Source: Flavobacterium sp. AG291
GTDB taxonomy: Bacteria; Bacteroidota; Bacteroidia; Flavobacteriales; Flavobacteriaceae
NCBI RefSeq assembly: GCF_003350375.1
Contig: NZ_QQAR01000018.1
Span: forward strand, 1 to 64,000
Direction of reading: 5' to 3'
Length of the DNA: 64,000 nt
Below the pieces are notes generated by a model. That model was not told the origin of the DNA, searched no databases, and worked only from the letters and a program-made list of their open reading frames with translations. Of the stretch, positions 33,903 through 42,622 are shown piece after piece (positions within the stretch are counted from its first letter, which is position 1; each line of letters starts with the position of its first letter). A program made the translations under genes and the position numbers.

Positions 33903-35165
33903 CTAAAATAACGACAACTGATTCTGCGCTACTTTCAAATATTTACTGTTGCTGTCTGCAAGTATAATATTCTTTAGATGAGGTGCGTCGGGCTCGTTTA
34001 GTATAATGGGGCTATCGGCACAACGTATAAAATGTTTTGCTCTGTTGTAGGCAATGCCTATTTTCTGTAGCTGGTCGCTGCGCAATTTTCCAAACTTACG
34101 TGCCTGTACAATCTTGTTGGCCGATTGAACACCTATTCCAGGTACACGCAGTATCATGCGATAGTCGGCAGTATTAATGTCTATGGGGAACTGGTCGAGA
34201 TTACGCAAAGCCCAACTCAGTTTAGGGTTAATATCGGTATCCAGATGTGGATTATTGCTGTTTAGAAGCTCCTTTACATTAAAACCGTAAAAGCGCATCA
34301 GCCAGTCGGTCTGGTACAACCTGTTTTCACGTAATAGCGGTGGCTGGCTGCCAATCATTGGCATGCGTTCATCATAGCTAATCGGGATATATCCGGAATA
34401 ATATACTCTTTTAAGAGAGAAGTTTTTGTAGTACTCATCGGCGCTATACATAATTTCCATATCGGTTTCAGGTGTGGCGCCTATCACCATTTGGGTACTT
34501 TGGCCGGCAGGAACAAACTTTGGGGTGCTTTTTATTAATCCTGTTTGTTTCTCGTCTTTAAATTGGGTAATCGTATTTTGTATAAAGCCTAAAGGCTTCT
34601 TTACGTCTTCGTGCGATTTATCAGGGGCAAGTAGCTTCAGTCCACTCTCTGTAGGCATCTCAAGATTGATGCTCATACGGTCAGCATACAATCCGGCTTC
34701 GGTAAGCAGTTCCTGACTGGCTCCCGGAATAGTCTTTAAATGGATATAGCCGTTAAAGCGTTCTTCAATACGCAGTTTTTTTACGATACGTACCAAACGC
34801 TCCATGGTAAAGTCAGCATTCTTGAAAATACCTGAACTAAGAAATAATCCCTCGATGTAATTTCGGCGGTAAAAACTCATGGTAAGCTCTACCACTTCGT
34901 CAACGGTAAAAGCTGCGCGTTTTACGTCGTTACTTTTGCGTGAAACGCAAAAAGCGCAATCGTATATGCAATGATTGGTGAGTAGTATCTTTAGTAATGA
35001 TACGCAGCGTCCATCTTCGGTATAGGTGTGGCATATACCGCTACTGCTGCTGTCGCCAATGCCTTTATTGTCATTCTTACGGGAGCCGCCGCTCGAAGAA
35101 CAGGACACATCATATTTAGCGGCGTCAGCAAGTATGTTGAGCTTTTCTCTAATCCTGTCGTACAT
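33903..35165 (-). CDS. Radical SAM DNA modification/repair protein (TIGR03916 type)
   Basis: 420 aa. The radical SAM cluster motif CIYDCAFC places the [4Fe-4S] cysteines at 66, 70 and 73. A Ser-rich segment lies at 20-45. A helix-hairpin-helix DNA-binding unit, LRVPGIGVQSANKIVQARKF, lies near 335-365. The combination of radical SAM and HhH suggests action on DNA, analogous to spore photoproduct lyase. It pairs with the TIGR03915-type gene downstream. Its own -7 (TATTTTTG, 35183-35190) lies 17 bp upstream. Confidence 0.9.
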   Translation of the reverse strand: MYDRIREKLNILADAAKYDVSCSSSGGSRKNDNKGIGDSSSSGICHTYTEDGRCVSLLKILLTNHCIYDCAFCVSRKSNDVKRAAFTVDEVVELTMSFYRRNYIEGLFLSSGIFKNADFTMERLVRIVKKLRIEERFNGYIHLKTIPGASQELLTEAGLYADRMSINLEMPTESGLKLLAPDKSHEDVKKPLGFIQNTITQFKDEKQTGLIKSTPKFVPAGQSTQMVIGATPETDMEIMYSADEYYKNFSLKRVYYSGYIPISYDERMPMIGSQPPLLRENRLYQTDWLMRFYGFNVKELLNSNNPHLDTDINPKLSWALRNLDQFPIDINTADYRMILRVPGIGVQSANKIVQARKFGKLRSDQLQKIGIAYNRAKHFIRCADSPIILNEPDAPHLKNIILADSNSKYLKVAQNQLSLF

Positions 35166-35182
35166 ATTGGGGGTGTTTTATA

Positions 35183-35190
35183 CAAAAATA
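35183..35190 (-). promoter_or_regulatory. -7 element for the radical SAM gene
   Basis: TATTTTTG on the minus strand, 17 bp before the ATG at 35165. Confidence 0.45.
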
Positions 35191-35292
35191 AGCAATAACC
35201 GTTCCTGCTAAATCGCAGAAATGTTAAATGTGAGGGGTGTTGAAAAGTTGTTCAGAGTCAGATGTCCGAAGTCCGATGTTTTTTGCGTAATA

Positions 35293-35327
35293 GCTCCCTC
35301 TCCTTTGGAGAGGGGCTGGGGGTGAGG
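35293..35327. repeat. Dispersed repeat, GAGAGGGGCTGGGGGTGAGG family, copy 2
   Basis: GCTCCCTCTCCTTTGGAGAG then GGGCTGGGGGTGAGG, nearly identical to the copy at 23582-23616. Confidence 0.75.
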
Positions 35328-35335
35328 ATGAAAAA

Positions 35336-35356
35336 AGCCCCACTTTTGTGAGGCTT
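35336..35356 (-). terminator. ribE terminator
   Basis: AAGCCCCAC-TTTT-GTGAGGCTT with a T-run on the minus strand. Confidence 0.7.
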
Positions 35357-35360
35357 GGTA

Positions 35361-35951
35361 TTAGTTTCTTAAAGCGTGTAGCCTGGCTACATATTTGCCT
35401 ATTACGTCAAACTCAAGGTTAATGATGGTTCCGGGTTTGATAGCGTTAAAGTTGGTATGCTCAAAAGTATAAGGAATGATAGCAACGCTAAACTCGTTCT
35501 CTTTTGAGTTTACTACCGTAAGGCTAACACCATTTACGGTTATGGAGCCTTTTTCGATGGTAATATTGTTAGCGGCTTTGTCGTATTCAAACGTAAAGTA
35601 CCAGCTTCCGTTGGCATTCTCAACCGATTTGCATACTCCTGTCTGGTCTACATGCCCCTGAACAATGTGCCCGTCAAGGCGGTCGCCTAATTTCATGGCG
35701 CGTTCAAGATTTACTATTCCGCCCACAGCCCAACCTTTTAGGTTGGTTTTTTCGAGTGTCTCTTTTATGGCGGTAACAGTATAAGTGTCATTGTTTATGG
35801 CAACCACGGTAAGGCATACTCCGTCATGGCTTACGCTTTGGTCGATCTTAAGCTCATGGGTAATAGGAGATGTAATGCTTATGTGAATATTGTCGTTATC
35901 TTTTACTATTTCTTTTATTGTTCCCTGGGTTTCTATAATTCCTGTAAACAT
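35361..35951 (-). CDS. ribE: Riboflavin synthase alpha chain
   Basis: 196 aa made of two similar lumazine-binding barrels (about 1-97 and 98-190). The start MFTGIIETQGTIKEI and the motifs SVSHDGVCLTVV and GSITVNGVSLTVV are diagnostic. It dismutates two 6,7-dimethyl-8-ribityllumazine molecules to riboflavin. Divergent from pdxA with only 51 bp between start codons. No FMN riboswitch is visible. Confidence 0.97.
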   Translation of the reverse strand: MFTGIIETQGTIKEIVKDNDNIHISITSPITHELKIDQSVSHDGVCLTVVAINNDTYTVTAIKETLEKTNLKGWAVGGIVNLERAMKLGDRLDGHIVQGHVDQTGVCKSVENANGSWYFTFEYDKAANNITIEKGSITVNGVSLTVVNSKENEFSVAIIPYTFEHTNFNAIKPGTIINLEFDVIGKYVARLHALRN

Positions 35952-35965
35952 GCTGTTTATTTTAC

Positions 35966-35973
35966 TAAATTTG
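35966..35973 (+). promoter_or_regulatory. pdxA -7 element
   Basis: TAAATTTG, perfect consensus, 29 bp before the pdxA ATG at 36003. Confidence 0.5.
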
Positions 35974-36002
35974 TGGCTTCAAAAGTACAACAAAACAGCA
36001 TC

Positions 36003-37052
36003 ATGACAAAAAAGGCAGAAAATGTAATTGTAGGTATATCAATAGGAGATCTTAACGGGATAGGGCCTGAGGTAATCCTGAAAACCTTTGAAGATAACCG
36101 TATGCTTGAGTTTTGCACACCAATTATTTTTGGCAATGTAAAAGTGCTGTCTTTTATTAAAAAAACATTTGAGCTTACGTGTAACCTGCATGGTATCGAT
36201 AATCTTGATCAAATGGTGATCGGGAAAATAAACGTATTGAATATCTGGAAAGAGAGCGTAAATATCGATTTTGGTAAAAACGATGAAAATGTCGGTAAAT
36301 ATGCAGTTAAGTCGTTTACGGAAGCAGTTGCCGCTTTAAAAAATAAAAAGATCGATGTGCTTGTAACGGCACCTATCAATAAGTACAATATACAGTCGGA
36401 AGATTTTAAGTTTCCGGGCCATACGGATTATCTTGATCAGGAACTGGATGGGGATGCGCTTATGCTGATGGTTCAGGATAAACTTCGTGTAGGTTTGCTG
36501 ACAGATCATATTCCGGTAAATGAAGTTTCGGTTCATCTTACAGAAGAGCTTATCCGCAAAAAACTACTAACGGTTAACCATTCGCTTAAGCAGGATTTTG
36601 CTGTTAACAAACCTAAAATTGCTGTACTTGGCGTAAATCCGCACAGTGGCGATAATGGTGTTATTGGTAAAGAGGATGATGAGGTAGTAAAGCCGGCTCT
36701 TAAAAAACTCTTTGAAGAAGGGGTACTGGTTTTTGGGCCATTCTCTGCAGATAGCTTTTTTGGTAGTGGGCAATATGAAAAGTATGATGCCGTAGTTGCG
36801 TCATACCATGATCAGGGGCTGATTCCTTTTAAAACACTTGCGTTTGGTGGAGGTGTAAATTACACAGCAGGCCTTGAAGCTGTTAGAACATCGCCGGATC
36901 ACGGTACGGCTTATGACATCGCCGGAAAGGGTATTGCCGATTTTAATTCGTTTAAAGAAGCCTTATATATGGCATTGGATATTTTTCATTCGAGGCAGCA
37001 GTATGAGGAAATGACAAAAAATCCTTTAAAAATCAAGGAAAAGCAGTTGTAA
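36003..37052 (+). CDS. pdxA: 4-hydroxythreonine-4-phosphate dehydrogenase
   Basis: 349 aa from the ATG at 36003; the open frame extends 59 codons upstream through the divergent ribE start and promoter, so that extension is rejected. Motifs: GISIGDLNGIGPEVI (start), FPGHTDYLDQ with a metal His, GVNPHSGDNG, and SYHDQGLIPFK with the second metal His. It oxidises 4-phosphohydroxy-threonine in de novo pyridoxal-phosphate synthesis. Confidence 0.96.
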   Translation: MTKKAENVIVGISIGDLNGIGPEVILKTFEDNRMLEFCTPIIFGNVKVLSFIKKTFELTCNLHGIDNLDQMVIGKINVLNIWKESVNIDFGKNDENVGKYAVKSFTEAVAALKNKKIDVLVTAPINKYNIQSEDFKFPGHTDYLDQELDGDALMLMVQDKLRVGLLTDHIPVNEVSVHLTEELIRKKLLTVNHSLKQDFAVNKPKIAVLGVNPHSGDNGVIGKEDDEVVKPALKKLFEEGVLVFGPFSADSFFGSGQYEKYDAVVASYHDQGLIPFKTLAFGGGVNYTAGLEAVRTSPDHGTAYDIAGKGIADFNSFKEALYMALDIFHSRQQYEEMTKNPLKIKEKQL

Positions 37053-37074
37053 ACAAAAAAATGTTGATAACCGT

Positions 37075-37103
37075 TTTGGAATTGCGATAATTTTATATCT
37101 TTG
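37075..37103 (+). promoter_or_regulatory. Promoter of the yceD-rpmF operon
   Basis: TTTG (37075-37078), 17-bp spacer and TATCTTTG (37096-37103); leader of about 80 nt before the ATG at 37188. Confidence 0.55.
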
Positions 37104-37187
37104 CACGCTCAAAAGTGTTGTAACGAAATGAGTTGCGGTGTTTTAGACCGTAAATATTGAGTTTAACGAAATAAAAAACCAACTGGA

Positions 37188-37730
37188 ATGAAAGTGAATA
37201 AAGAATTTTTGATTCCTTTTGTGGGATTGAAACAGGGAAAGCACCAGTTTGAGTTTGAGATAAATAAAGAGTTCTTTGATGACTTTGGTTTTGATGAGTA
37301 TAACGACGTCAATGTCAAAGTGAATTTAGTTTTGGAGAAAAAAATCACAATGCTGGAGCTTAGCTTTAAGCATAAAGGAACGGTAAACGTGCCTTGTGAT
37401 ATCACTAACGAGGATTTTGATTTGCCAATAAAAGGTAAGTTAAAGCTTGTGGTGAAGTTTGGAGATGAGTATAACAACGATCACGATGAGATACTAATTC
37501 TTCCGCACGGTGAGTATCAGGTAGATGTATCACAGTATATTTATGAGATGATCGTGCTGTCGGTTCCTTCAAAGCGCATACATCCAGGAGTAAAGGACGG
37601 TACCGTCGCCGCCGATATATTAGACAAACTGAACGAGCTTGCCCCGAAAGTGGAAGCGAAGAAAGAAGAAACAAAAGAAAATACAGATCCCCGTTGGGAC
37701 GAATTAAAAAAACTATTAACGGATAAATAA
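37188..37730 (+). CDS. yceD: YceD/DUF177-family protein
   Basis: 180 aa, DUF177. The core is LELSFKHKGTVNVPCDITNE followed by LPIKGKLKLVVKFGD. The C-terminus ends in DPRWDELKKLL, the usual DUF177 tail. The family sits directly before rpmF in most bacteria and is linked to 23S rRNA metabolism; its exact role is not settled. Nine bp separate it from rpmF. Confidence 0.9.
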   Translation: MKVNKEFLIPFVGLKQGKHQFEFEINKEFFDDFGFDEYNDVNVKVNLVLEKKITMLELSFKHKGTVNVPCDITNEDFDLPIKGKLKLVVKFGDEYNNDHDEILILPHGEYQVDVSQYIYEMIVLSVPSKRIHPGVKDGTVAADILDKLNELAPKVEAKKEETKENTDPRWDELKKLLTDK

Positions 37731-37739
37731 TATAGTAAA

Positions 37740-37934
37740 ATGGCACATCCTAAAAGAAAGACCTCGAAAACAAGAAGAGACAAGAGAAGAACGCACTATA
37801 AAGCGTCTGTACCTCAAATCGCTACATGTCCTGTGACAGGAGAAGCACATTTATACCACAGAGCTTACTGGCATGAAGGTAAAATGTACTACAGAGGCCA
37901 GGTTGTAATAGACAAAGCAGAAGCTGTAGCTTAA
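37740..37934 (+). CDS. rpmF: 50S ribosomal protein L32
   Basis: 64 aa. N-terminal [20 protein letters not shown] is diagnostic for bL32. The Cys pair of zinc-binding L32 forms is reduced to a single TCPVTGEAH Cys, so this is a zinc-independent type. Followed by a terminator at 37954, so read-through or a separate promoter is needed for fabH. Confidence 0.97.
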   Translation: MAHPKRKTSKTRRDKRRTHYKASVPQIATCPVTGEAHLYHRAYWHEGKMYYRGQVVIDKAEAVA

Positions 37935-37953
37935 TTGCAGTAAAAAATAGGGT

Positions 37954-37982
37954 AAAAACTCTCACGCCGTGAGAGTTTTTTT
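37954..37982 (+). terminator. Terminator after rpmF
   Basis: AAAAACTCTCAC-GCC-GTGAGAGTTTTT, a strong stem with T-run. Confidence 0.85.
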
Positions 37983-38096
37983 ATTACATGCCAATTTTTT
38001 TAATTTAAAGGAGGCTGATTACAAGTCAATTTGCAATTTTTTTGTAATTTCCACCGCTTTTTCAAATTCCTCAACCTGAGTTGAAATAATTGACCT

Positions 38097-39095
38097 ATGA
38101 GTAAACTAACAGCCGCCATTACAGCAGTAGGGGGATATGTTCCGGATTTTGTGTTATCGAACAAAGTTTTGGAAACAATGGTAGATACCAACGATGAGTG
38201 GATTACTACCCGTACTGGTATTAAAGAAAGGCGCATTCTTAAAGATAAAGATAAAGGAACATCTTTTTTAGCTATCAAAGCTGCCGAAGACCTGATACAA
38301 AAATCAGGTGTTAATCCAGCAGAGATTGACATGGTGCTTTTAGCAACCACAACACCGGATATGCCGGTAGCTGCAACAGCAGTTTATGTTGCAACACAAA
38401 TTGGAGCAGTTAATGCTTTTGCCTACGATCTTCAGGCAGCATGCTCCAGCTTCCTATACGGTATGAGTACCGCTGCAGCCTACGTACAATCGGGCAGATA
38501 CAAAAAAGTATTGCTGATAGGTGCAGATAAAATGTCTTCAATTATAGATTATACTGACAGAGCAACTTGTATTATCTTTGGTGATGGTGCAGGTGCTGCA
38601 TTGTTTGAGCCTAACGAAGAGGGCCTTGGTCTTCAGGATGAAATTTTAAGGAGCGACGGTATTGGCCGTGAATTCCTTAAGATAGAAGCGGGTGGTTCGC
38701 TACTTCCTCCGTCGCATGAAACTATCGATAATGGTCAGCACTATGTGCACCAGGACGGTAAGACAGTATTTAAGTACGCTGTTTCTAACATGGCTGATGT
38801 GAGCGAAAGAATCATGCAGAGAAACGACCTTGGACATGATGATGTAAACTGGCTTATAGCGCACCAGGCTAACAGAAGAATTATTGATGCTACTGCTTCA
38901 AGAATGAATCTGGATGAGTCTAAAGTGCTTATAAATATCGAAAAATACGGAAATACAACCTCGGCTACACTACCTTTGTTGTTAAATGATTTCGAACACC
39001 TTTTTAAAAAGGGAGATAATCTTATCTTTGCTTCCTTTGGAGGAGGCTTTACATGGGGTTCGATTTACCTTAAATGGGCTTACGACAAAAAATAG
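38097..39095 (+). CDS. fabH: 3-oxoacyl-ACP synthase III
   Basis: 332 aa. Catalytic triad: Cys116 in AYDLQAACSSFLYG, His in LIAHQANRRI and Asn in KYGNTTSATLPL. It starts fatty-acid synthesis by condensing acetyl-CoA or a branched acyl-CoA with malonyl-ACP. A near-consensus -7 (TCAATTTG, about 38028-38035) upstream may give it its own promoter, since rpmF ends in a terminator. accB and accC follow. Confidence 0.96.
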   Translation: MSKLTAAITAVGGYVPDFVLSNKVLETMVDTNDEWITTRTGIKERRILKDKDKGTSFLAIKAAEDLIQKSGVNPAEIDMVLLATTTPDMPVAATAVYVATQIGAVNAFAYDLQAACSSFLYGMSTAAAYVQSGRYKKVLLIGADKMSSIIDYTDRATCIIFGDGAGAALFEPNEEGLGLQDEILRSDGIGREFLKIEAGGSLLPPSHETIDNGQHYVHQDGKTVFKYAVSNMADVSERIMQRNDLGHDDVNWLIAHQANRRIIDATASRMNLDESKVLINIEKYGNTTSATLPLLLNDFEHLFKKGDNLIFASFGGGFTWGSIYLKWAYDKK

Positions 39096-39128
39096 AAACA
39101 AAACAAACTATACAAAATAACGGAAATT

Positions 39129-39620
39129 ATGGACATTAGAGAGATTCAAAACCTAATCAAGTTTGTAGCAAAATCCGGAGCTACAGAAGTTAAGTTGGAG
39201 ATGGATGATTTTAAAATCACCATAAAAACAACTGAAGCCGGCGCTGCTGAAGCTACAACTTATGTTCAGCACGTACCAATGGCACAGCCAGTACAACAGG
39301 CTATTGCTCCTGTGGCTGCTCCTGCTGCTGCACCGCAAGCTCCTGCTGCCGCTGCTCCTGCTGCTGATGATAACTCAAAATATATTACTATCAAATCGCC
39401 TATTATTGGTACCCTTTACAGAAAACCTTCACCGGACAAACCTGTGTTTGTTGAGGTAGGAACTACAATCTCTAAAGGTGATGTTGTGTGTGTTATCGAG
39501 GCTATGAAACTATTCAACGAAATCGAGTCTGAGGTATCTGGTAAAATCGTTAAGGTTTTAGTTGATGATGCTTCTCCGGTAGAGTTCGATCAGCCATTAT
39601 TCTTAGTAGATCCGTCTTAA
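39129..39620 (+). CDS. accB: Acetyl-CoA carboxylase biotin carboxyl carrier protein
   Basis: 163 aa. An N-terminal helix (1-35) is followed by an Ala/Pro-rich flexible linker (50-80) and the biotinyl domain. The biotin-accepting Lys127 is in CVIEAMKLFNEIES. It carries carboxybiotin between AccC and the transferase. Between fabH and accC on the same strand. Confidence 0.97.
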   Translation: MDIREIQNLIKFVAKSGATEVKLEMDDFKITIKTTEAGAAEATTYVQHVPMAQPVQQAIAPVAAPAAAPQAPAAAAPAADDNSKYITIKSPIIGTLYRKPSPDKPVFVEVGTTISKGDVVCVIEAMKLFNEIESEVSGKIVKVLVDDASPVEFDQPLFLVDPS

Positions 39621-39709
39621 TATTATTTTGAATGATGAATTTATAATGTCTTTATCAGGCATTAATGAATTTAAAATTTAAAATTTAACATTTAAAATAA
39701 TCAAACAGG

Positions 39710-41056
39710 ATGTTTAAAAAAGTATTAATTGCAAACAGGGGAGAGATTGCACTTCGTGTAATCAGAACCTGCAGGGAGATGGGGATTAAAACCGTTGCGG
39801 TTTACTCAACTGCTGATGCGGAAAGCCTTCACGTAAAATTTGCTGATGAAGCAGTTTGTATCGGGCCACCGCCAAGCAACCTGTCTTACCTTAAGATATC
39901 TAATATCATAGCTGCTGCAGAAATTACTAATGCAGATGCTATTCACCCGGGTTACGGGTTCCTTTCTGAAAATGCTAAGTTTTCAAAAATATGTGGTGAG
40001 CACGGTATCAAATTTATTGGTGCTTCGCCGGACATGATTGATAAAATGGGAGATAAAGCTACGGCTAAAGCTACCATGAAAGCTGCAGGTGTACCTTGTG
40101 TACCGGGTTCAGACGGTCTTCTTGAATCGTATGAACATGCTGAAAAACTTGCAAAAGAATTTGGTTACCCTGTAATGCTTAAAGCTACTGCCGGTGGTGG
40201 TGGTAAAGGTATGAGGGCTGTATGGAAACAGGACGAGCTTTTAAAAGCTTGGGAAAGTGCTAAACAGGAAGCGGCTGCTTCGTTTGGTAATGATGGTATG
40301 TATATGGAGAAACTTATCGAAGAACCTCGTCACATCGAGATTCAGGTTGTAGGTGATTCATTCGGTAAAGCATGTCACCTTTCTGAAAGAGACTGTTCTG
40401 TACAAAGACGTCACCAAAAACTAACTGAAGAAACACCTTCTCCGTTCATGACTGACGAACTTCGTGATGCTATGGGTAAAGCTGCTGTTAAAGCTGCTGA
40501 GTTCATTAAATATGAAGGAGCAGGTACAGTTGAGTTCCTTGTTGATAAGCACAGGAATTTCTACTTTATGGAGATGAATACACGTATTCAGGTAGAGCAT
40601 CCAATTACTGAGCAGGTAATTGATTACGATCTTATCCGTGAGCAAATACTTGTTGCTGCAGGTGTGCCTATCTCTGGTAAAAACTACCTTCCGCAACTTC
40701 ACTCTATCGAGTGTCGTATCAATGCTGAAGACCCGTATAATGATTTCCGTCCGTCTCCGGGCAAGATCACTACCCTTCACATGCCGGGTGGTCACGGTGT
40801 AAGACTTGATACTCACGTATACTCTGGTTATACAATTCCGCCAAACTACGATTCAATGATCGCTAAGCTGATAACTACTGCCCAAACAAGGGAAGAAGCT
40901 ATCAACAAAATGAAGCGTGCCCTTGATGAGTTTGTAATTGAAGGTATCAAAACTACTATTCCTTTCCACAGACAATTGATGGATGAGCCGGATTATGTAG
41001 CTGGTAATTATACTACAAAATTCATGGAATCTTTTAAAATGAAAGATCCTGCATAA
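39710..41056 (+). CDS. accC: Acetyl-CoA carboxylase biotin carboxylase
   Basis: 448 aa, normal length. [18 protein letters not shown] is the biotin-carboxylase N-domain. ATP-grasp: glycine loop [14 protein letters not shown] (about 157-170) and [13 protein letters not shown] (about 290) with the metal-binding Glu. C-terminal domain contains [10 protein letters not shown]. It carboxylates biotin on AccB with ATP and bicarbonate. Strong terminator at 41067. Confidence 0.97.
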   Translation: MFKKVLIANRGEIALRVIRTCREMGIKTVAVYSTADAESLHVKFADEAVCIGPPPSNLSYLKISNIIAAAEITNADAIHPGYGFLSENAKFSKICGEHGIKFIGASPDMIDKMGDKATAKATMKAAGVPCVPGSDGLLESYEHAEKLAKEFGYPVMLKATAGGGGKGMRAVWKQDELLKAWESAKQEAAASFGNDGMYMEKLIEEPRHIEIQVVGDSFGKACHLSERDCSVQRRHQKLTEETPSPFMTDELRDAMGKAAVKAAEFIKYEGAGTVEFLVDKHRNFYFMEMNTRIQVEHPITEQVIDYDLIREQILVAAGVPISGKNYLPQLHSIECRINAEDPYNDFRPSPGKITTLHMPGGHGVRLDTHVYSGYTIPPNYDSMIAKLITTAQTREEAINKMKRALDEFVIEGIKTTIPFHRQLMDEPDYVAGNYTTKFMESFKMKDPA

Positions 41057-41066
41057 ATAAAAATAG

Positions 41067-41098
41067 GCCCTGCTGATAAGCAGGGCTTTTTTTATTTT
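41067..41098 (+). terminator. accC terminator
   Basis: GCCCTGCT-GATA-AGCAGGGC followed by a T-rich tail. Confidence 0.85.
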
Positions 41099-41168
41099 AT
41101 ATTAGTGCCTGAAAAAAATGGCACAAAACTTGCCATGCCAATAAAAACCTATTTAAAAAATTATAATT

Positions 41169-41594
41169 ATGTTCAAGACTCTTATTTCAGCAGCTAAAGC
41201 TATGCTTAGCGTAGTTGCTTTATCGCTTGCATTTACATTAAATGCATCTGCACAGGACCGTTCAGCAAATGCGGCCCAAAGAATGACTGACAACATGAAA
41301 GCAGAGCTGTCTCTAACAGATGCTCAGTATGCTAAAGTGTTAGATATTAATAAAGATTTCACTGCAAAATCTGCTGAAGCAAGAAAAGCTTCTACAGATA
41401 AAACTGTAGTTGGTAAATCAGTAGTAAGCCTTAATGAAGAAAGAGAAAAGCAGCTTAAAGCAGTACTTACTGAAGAGCAGTACAAAAATTATCTTTTAAA
41501 GAAAGATGAGAAAAAGAAAATGGCAAGACAGCGTTTTGACGGGCAGGCAAAACCTATGAGGACAGCTCAACCGGTGGAATTGAGAAAAGAATAA
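41169..41594 (+). CDS. Secreted helical protein (141 aa), paralogue 1
   Basis: A signal peptide (about 1-29, ending NASAQ) is followed by a helical region with LSLTDAQYAKVLDINKDF and LNEEREKQLKAVLTEEQYKN. This pattern of helices with LT-x-x-Q/EQY resembles Spy/CpxP-like periplasmic chaperones, but the match is only by eye. The Lys/Arg-rich C-terminus is basic. A related gene follows directly (41701). Terminator at 41599. Confidence 0.75.
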   Translation: MFKTLISAAKAMLSVVALSLAFTLNASAQDRSANAAQRMTDNMKAELSLTDAQYAKVLDINKDFTAKSAEARKASTDKTVVGKSVVSLNEEREKQLKAVLTEEQYKNYLLKKDEKKKMARQRFDGQAKPMRTAQPVELRKE

Positions 41595-41598
41595 TAAG

Positions 41599-41622
41599 AG
41601 CCTCGTTTAGCGAGGCTTTTTT
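41599..41622 (+). terminator. Terminator after paralogue 1
   Basis: AGCCTCG-TTTAG-CGAGGCT and a T-run. Confidence 0.75.
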
Positions 41623-41700
41623 GTGTACTATTCCTTTCGTTTTTCTGTTATATTTGTAACCACGGCTTTGCCGTTTATCATTAACCAAATAATAAAACCA

Positions 41701-42084
41701 ATGATTAAAAAACTTACTACGAGTGTGAGAAATGTTTTAACGGCAGCTGCTTTATTGCTTGCAGTAACAACAACAGTAATGGCTCAGGAAACGGATGTTA
41801 TTGCTGAGGCTGCTAAAACATCGGCAAACCAAATGAAATCGCAACTTACTTTAAATGATAATCAGTATACACAGGTTGTAGAGGTAAATAAGTATTACCT
41901 GAAAAGAGTGAAAGACTGTAAAGCTTCGGCCGATTCTACACAGGCAAAAGCAAAAAAGATGCAGGCGATTAATGAAGAAAGAGATACTAAACTTAAATCA
42001 GTACTTACAGTAACTCAGTATAAAAAATATGCTGCTGTAAGAGCAGAGAATGTAAAGAAGCTTAAAGAAGCCGCAAATATTTAA
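41701..42084 (+). CDS. Secreted helical protein (127 aa), paralogue 2
   Basis: About 127 aa from the ATG at 41701 (MIKKLTTSVRNVLTAAALL signal peptide, ending VMAQ). The open frame runs upstream but would remove the signal peptide from the N-terminus. The mature part has LTLNDNQYTQVVEVNKYYLK and INEERDTKLKSVLTVTQYKK, matching the upstream paralogue. A TATATTTG -7 element lies around 41649-41656. Function unknown; Spy/CpxP-like role is a guess. Confidence 0.75.
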   Translation: MIKKLTTSVRNVLTAAALLLAVTTTVMAQETDVIAEAAKTSANQMKSQLTLNDNQYTQVVEVNKYYLKRVKDCKASADSTQAKAKKMQAINEERDTKLKSVLTVTQYKKYAAVRAENVKKLKEAANI

Positions 42085-42092
42085 AAAAGCAT

Positions 42093-42117
42093 AGCCCCGG
42101 TAAGGGGCTTTTTTTAT
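42093..42117 (+). terminator. Terminator after paralogue 2
   Basis: AGCCCC-GGTAA-GGGGCT and a T-run. Confidence 0.75.
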
Positions 42118-42163
42118 GGATTTTTTCCTTTACATGTAGGGTTTTTTCTTTGATGGCTGTTAT

Positions 42164-42595
42164 ATGTTTCCGAGACCAACCACTACAGCTATGGAAACGA
42201 TATCGCTGCTGCATAAAAGCAGGAAAAAACAACATGAGGCTTTTATTATACCTGCGAAAGTTTCAGGGCAAAGCATTACAGTAGATTTTGACGAAGTGAA
42301 ATCGCTGAAATTTTCAACCATTATCAGTCTTAAATCCCTGCTATGGGCGCTGATATTCTTTTTATTCTTTCTTGATCTGTGCCTGAGAAGAAATCCGGAT
42401 AACTGGTTTTTTTCGAGTATGGCCGCTATGGCTGTAGGTTTTGTAGTATTATCGTTTATTTTTTTAGACAAGCAATATTATATTTCATTATGCATGACCG
42501 ATGGTACTAAACTTAAAATAAAGGTGCCTAAAGATAATAAGGAAGTTGCCGAAACATTTGTAATTGAGGCTAATGAAAAGATCACAAAAAAATAA
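42164..42595 (+). CDS. Small two-TM membrane protein, function unknown
   Basis: 143 aa if started at 42164; 134 aa if started at the ATG at 42191 (METISLLHKSRK). Two hydrophobic segments (about 55-75 and 83-100) with a cytosolic tail. I do not recognise the family. The upstream -7 of the preceding pair does not clearly serve it. Convergent with the glutamate-synthase-like gene, sharing a bidirectional terminator. Confidence 0.65.
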   Translation: MFPRPTTTAMETISLLHKSRKKQHEAFIIPAKVSGQSITVDFDEVKSLKFSTIISLKSLLWALIFFLFFLDLCLRRNPDNWFFSSMAAMAVGFVVLSFIFLDKQYYISLCMTDGTKLKIKVPKDNKEVAETFVIEANEKITKK

Positions 42596-42621
42596 ATCCC
42601 CATTTATATGGGGATTTATTT
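42590..42621. terminator. Bidirectional terminator
   Basis: AAATAAATCCCC pairs with GGGGATTTATTT between convergent genes. Confidence 0.75.
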
Positions 42622-42622
42622 T

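Noticed and set aside
35826..36002. 59-codon upstream extension of pdxA
   Set aside because: It covers the divergent ribE start and the pdxA -7 element.
35952..36002. FMN riboswitch before ribE
   Set aside because: Only 51 bp lie between the divergent starts, too short for the aptamer, and no conserved core was seen.
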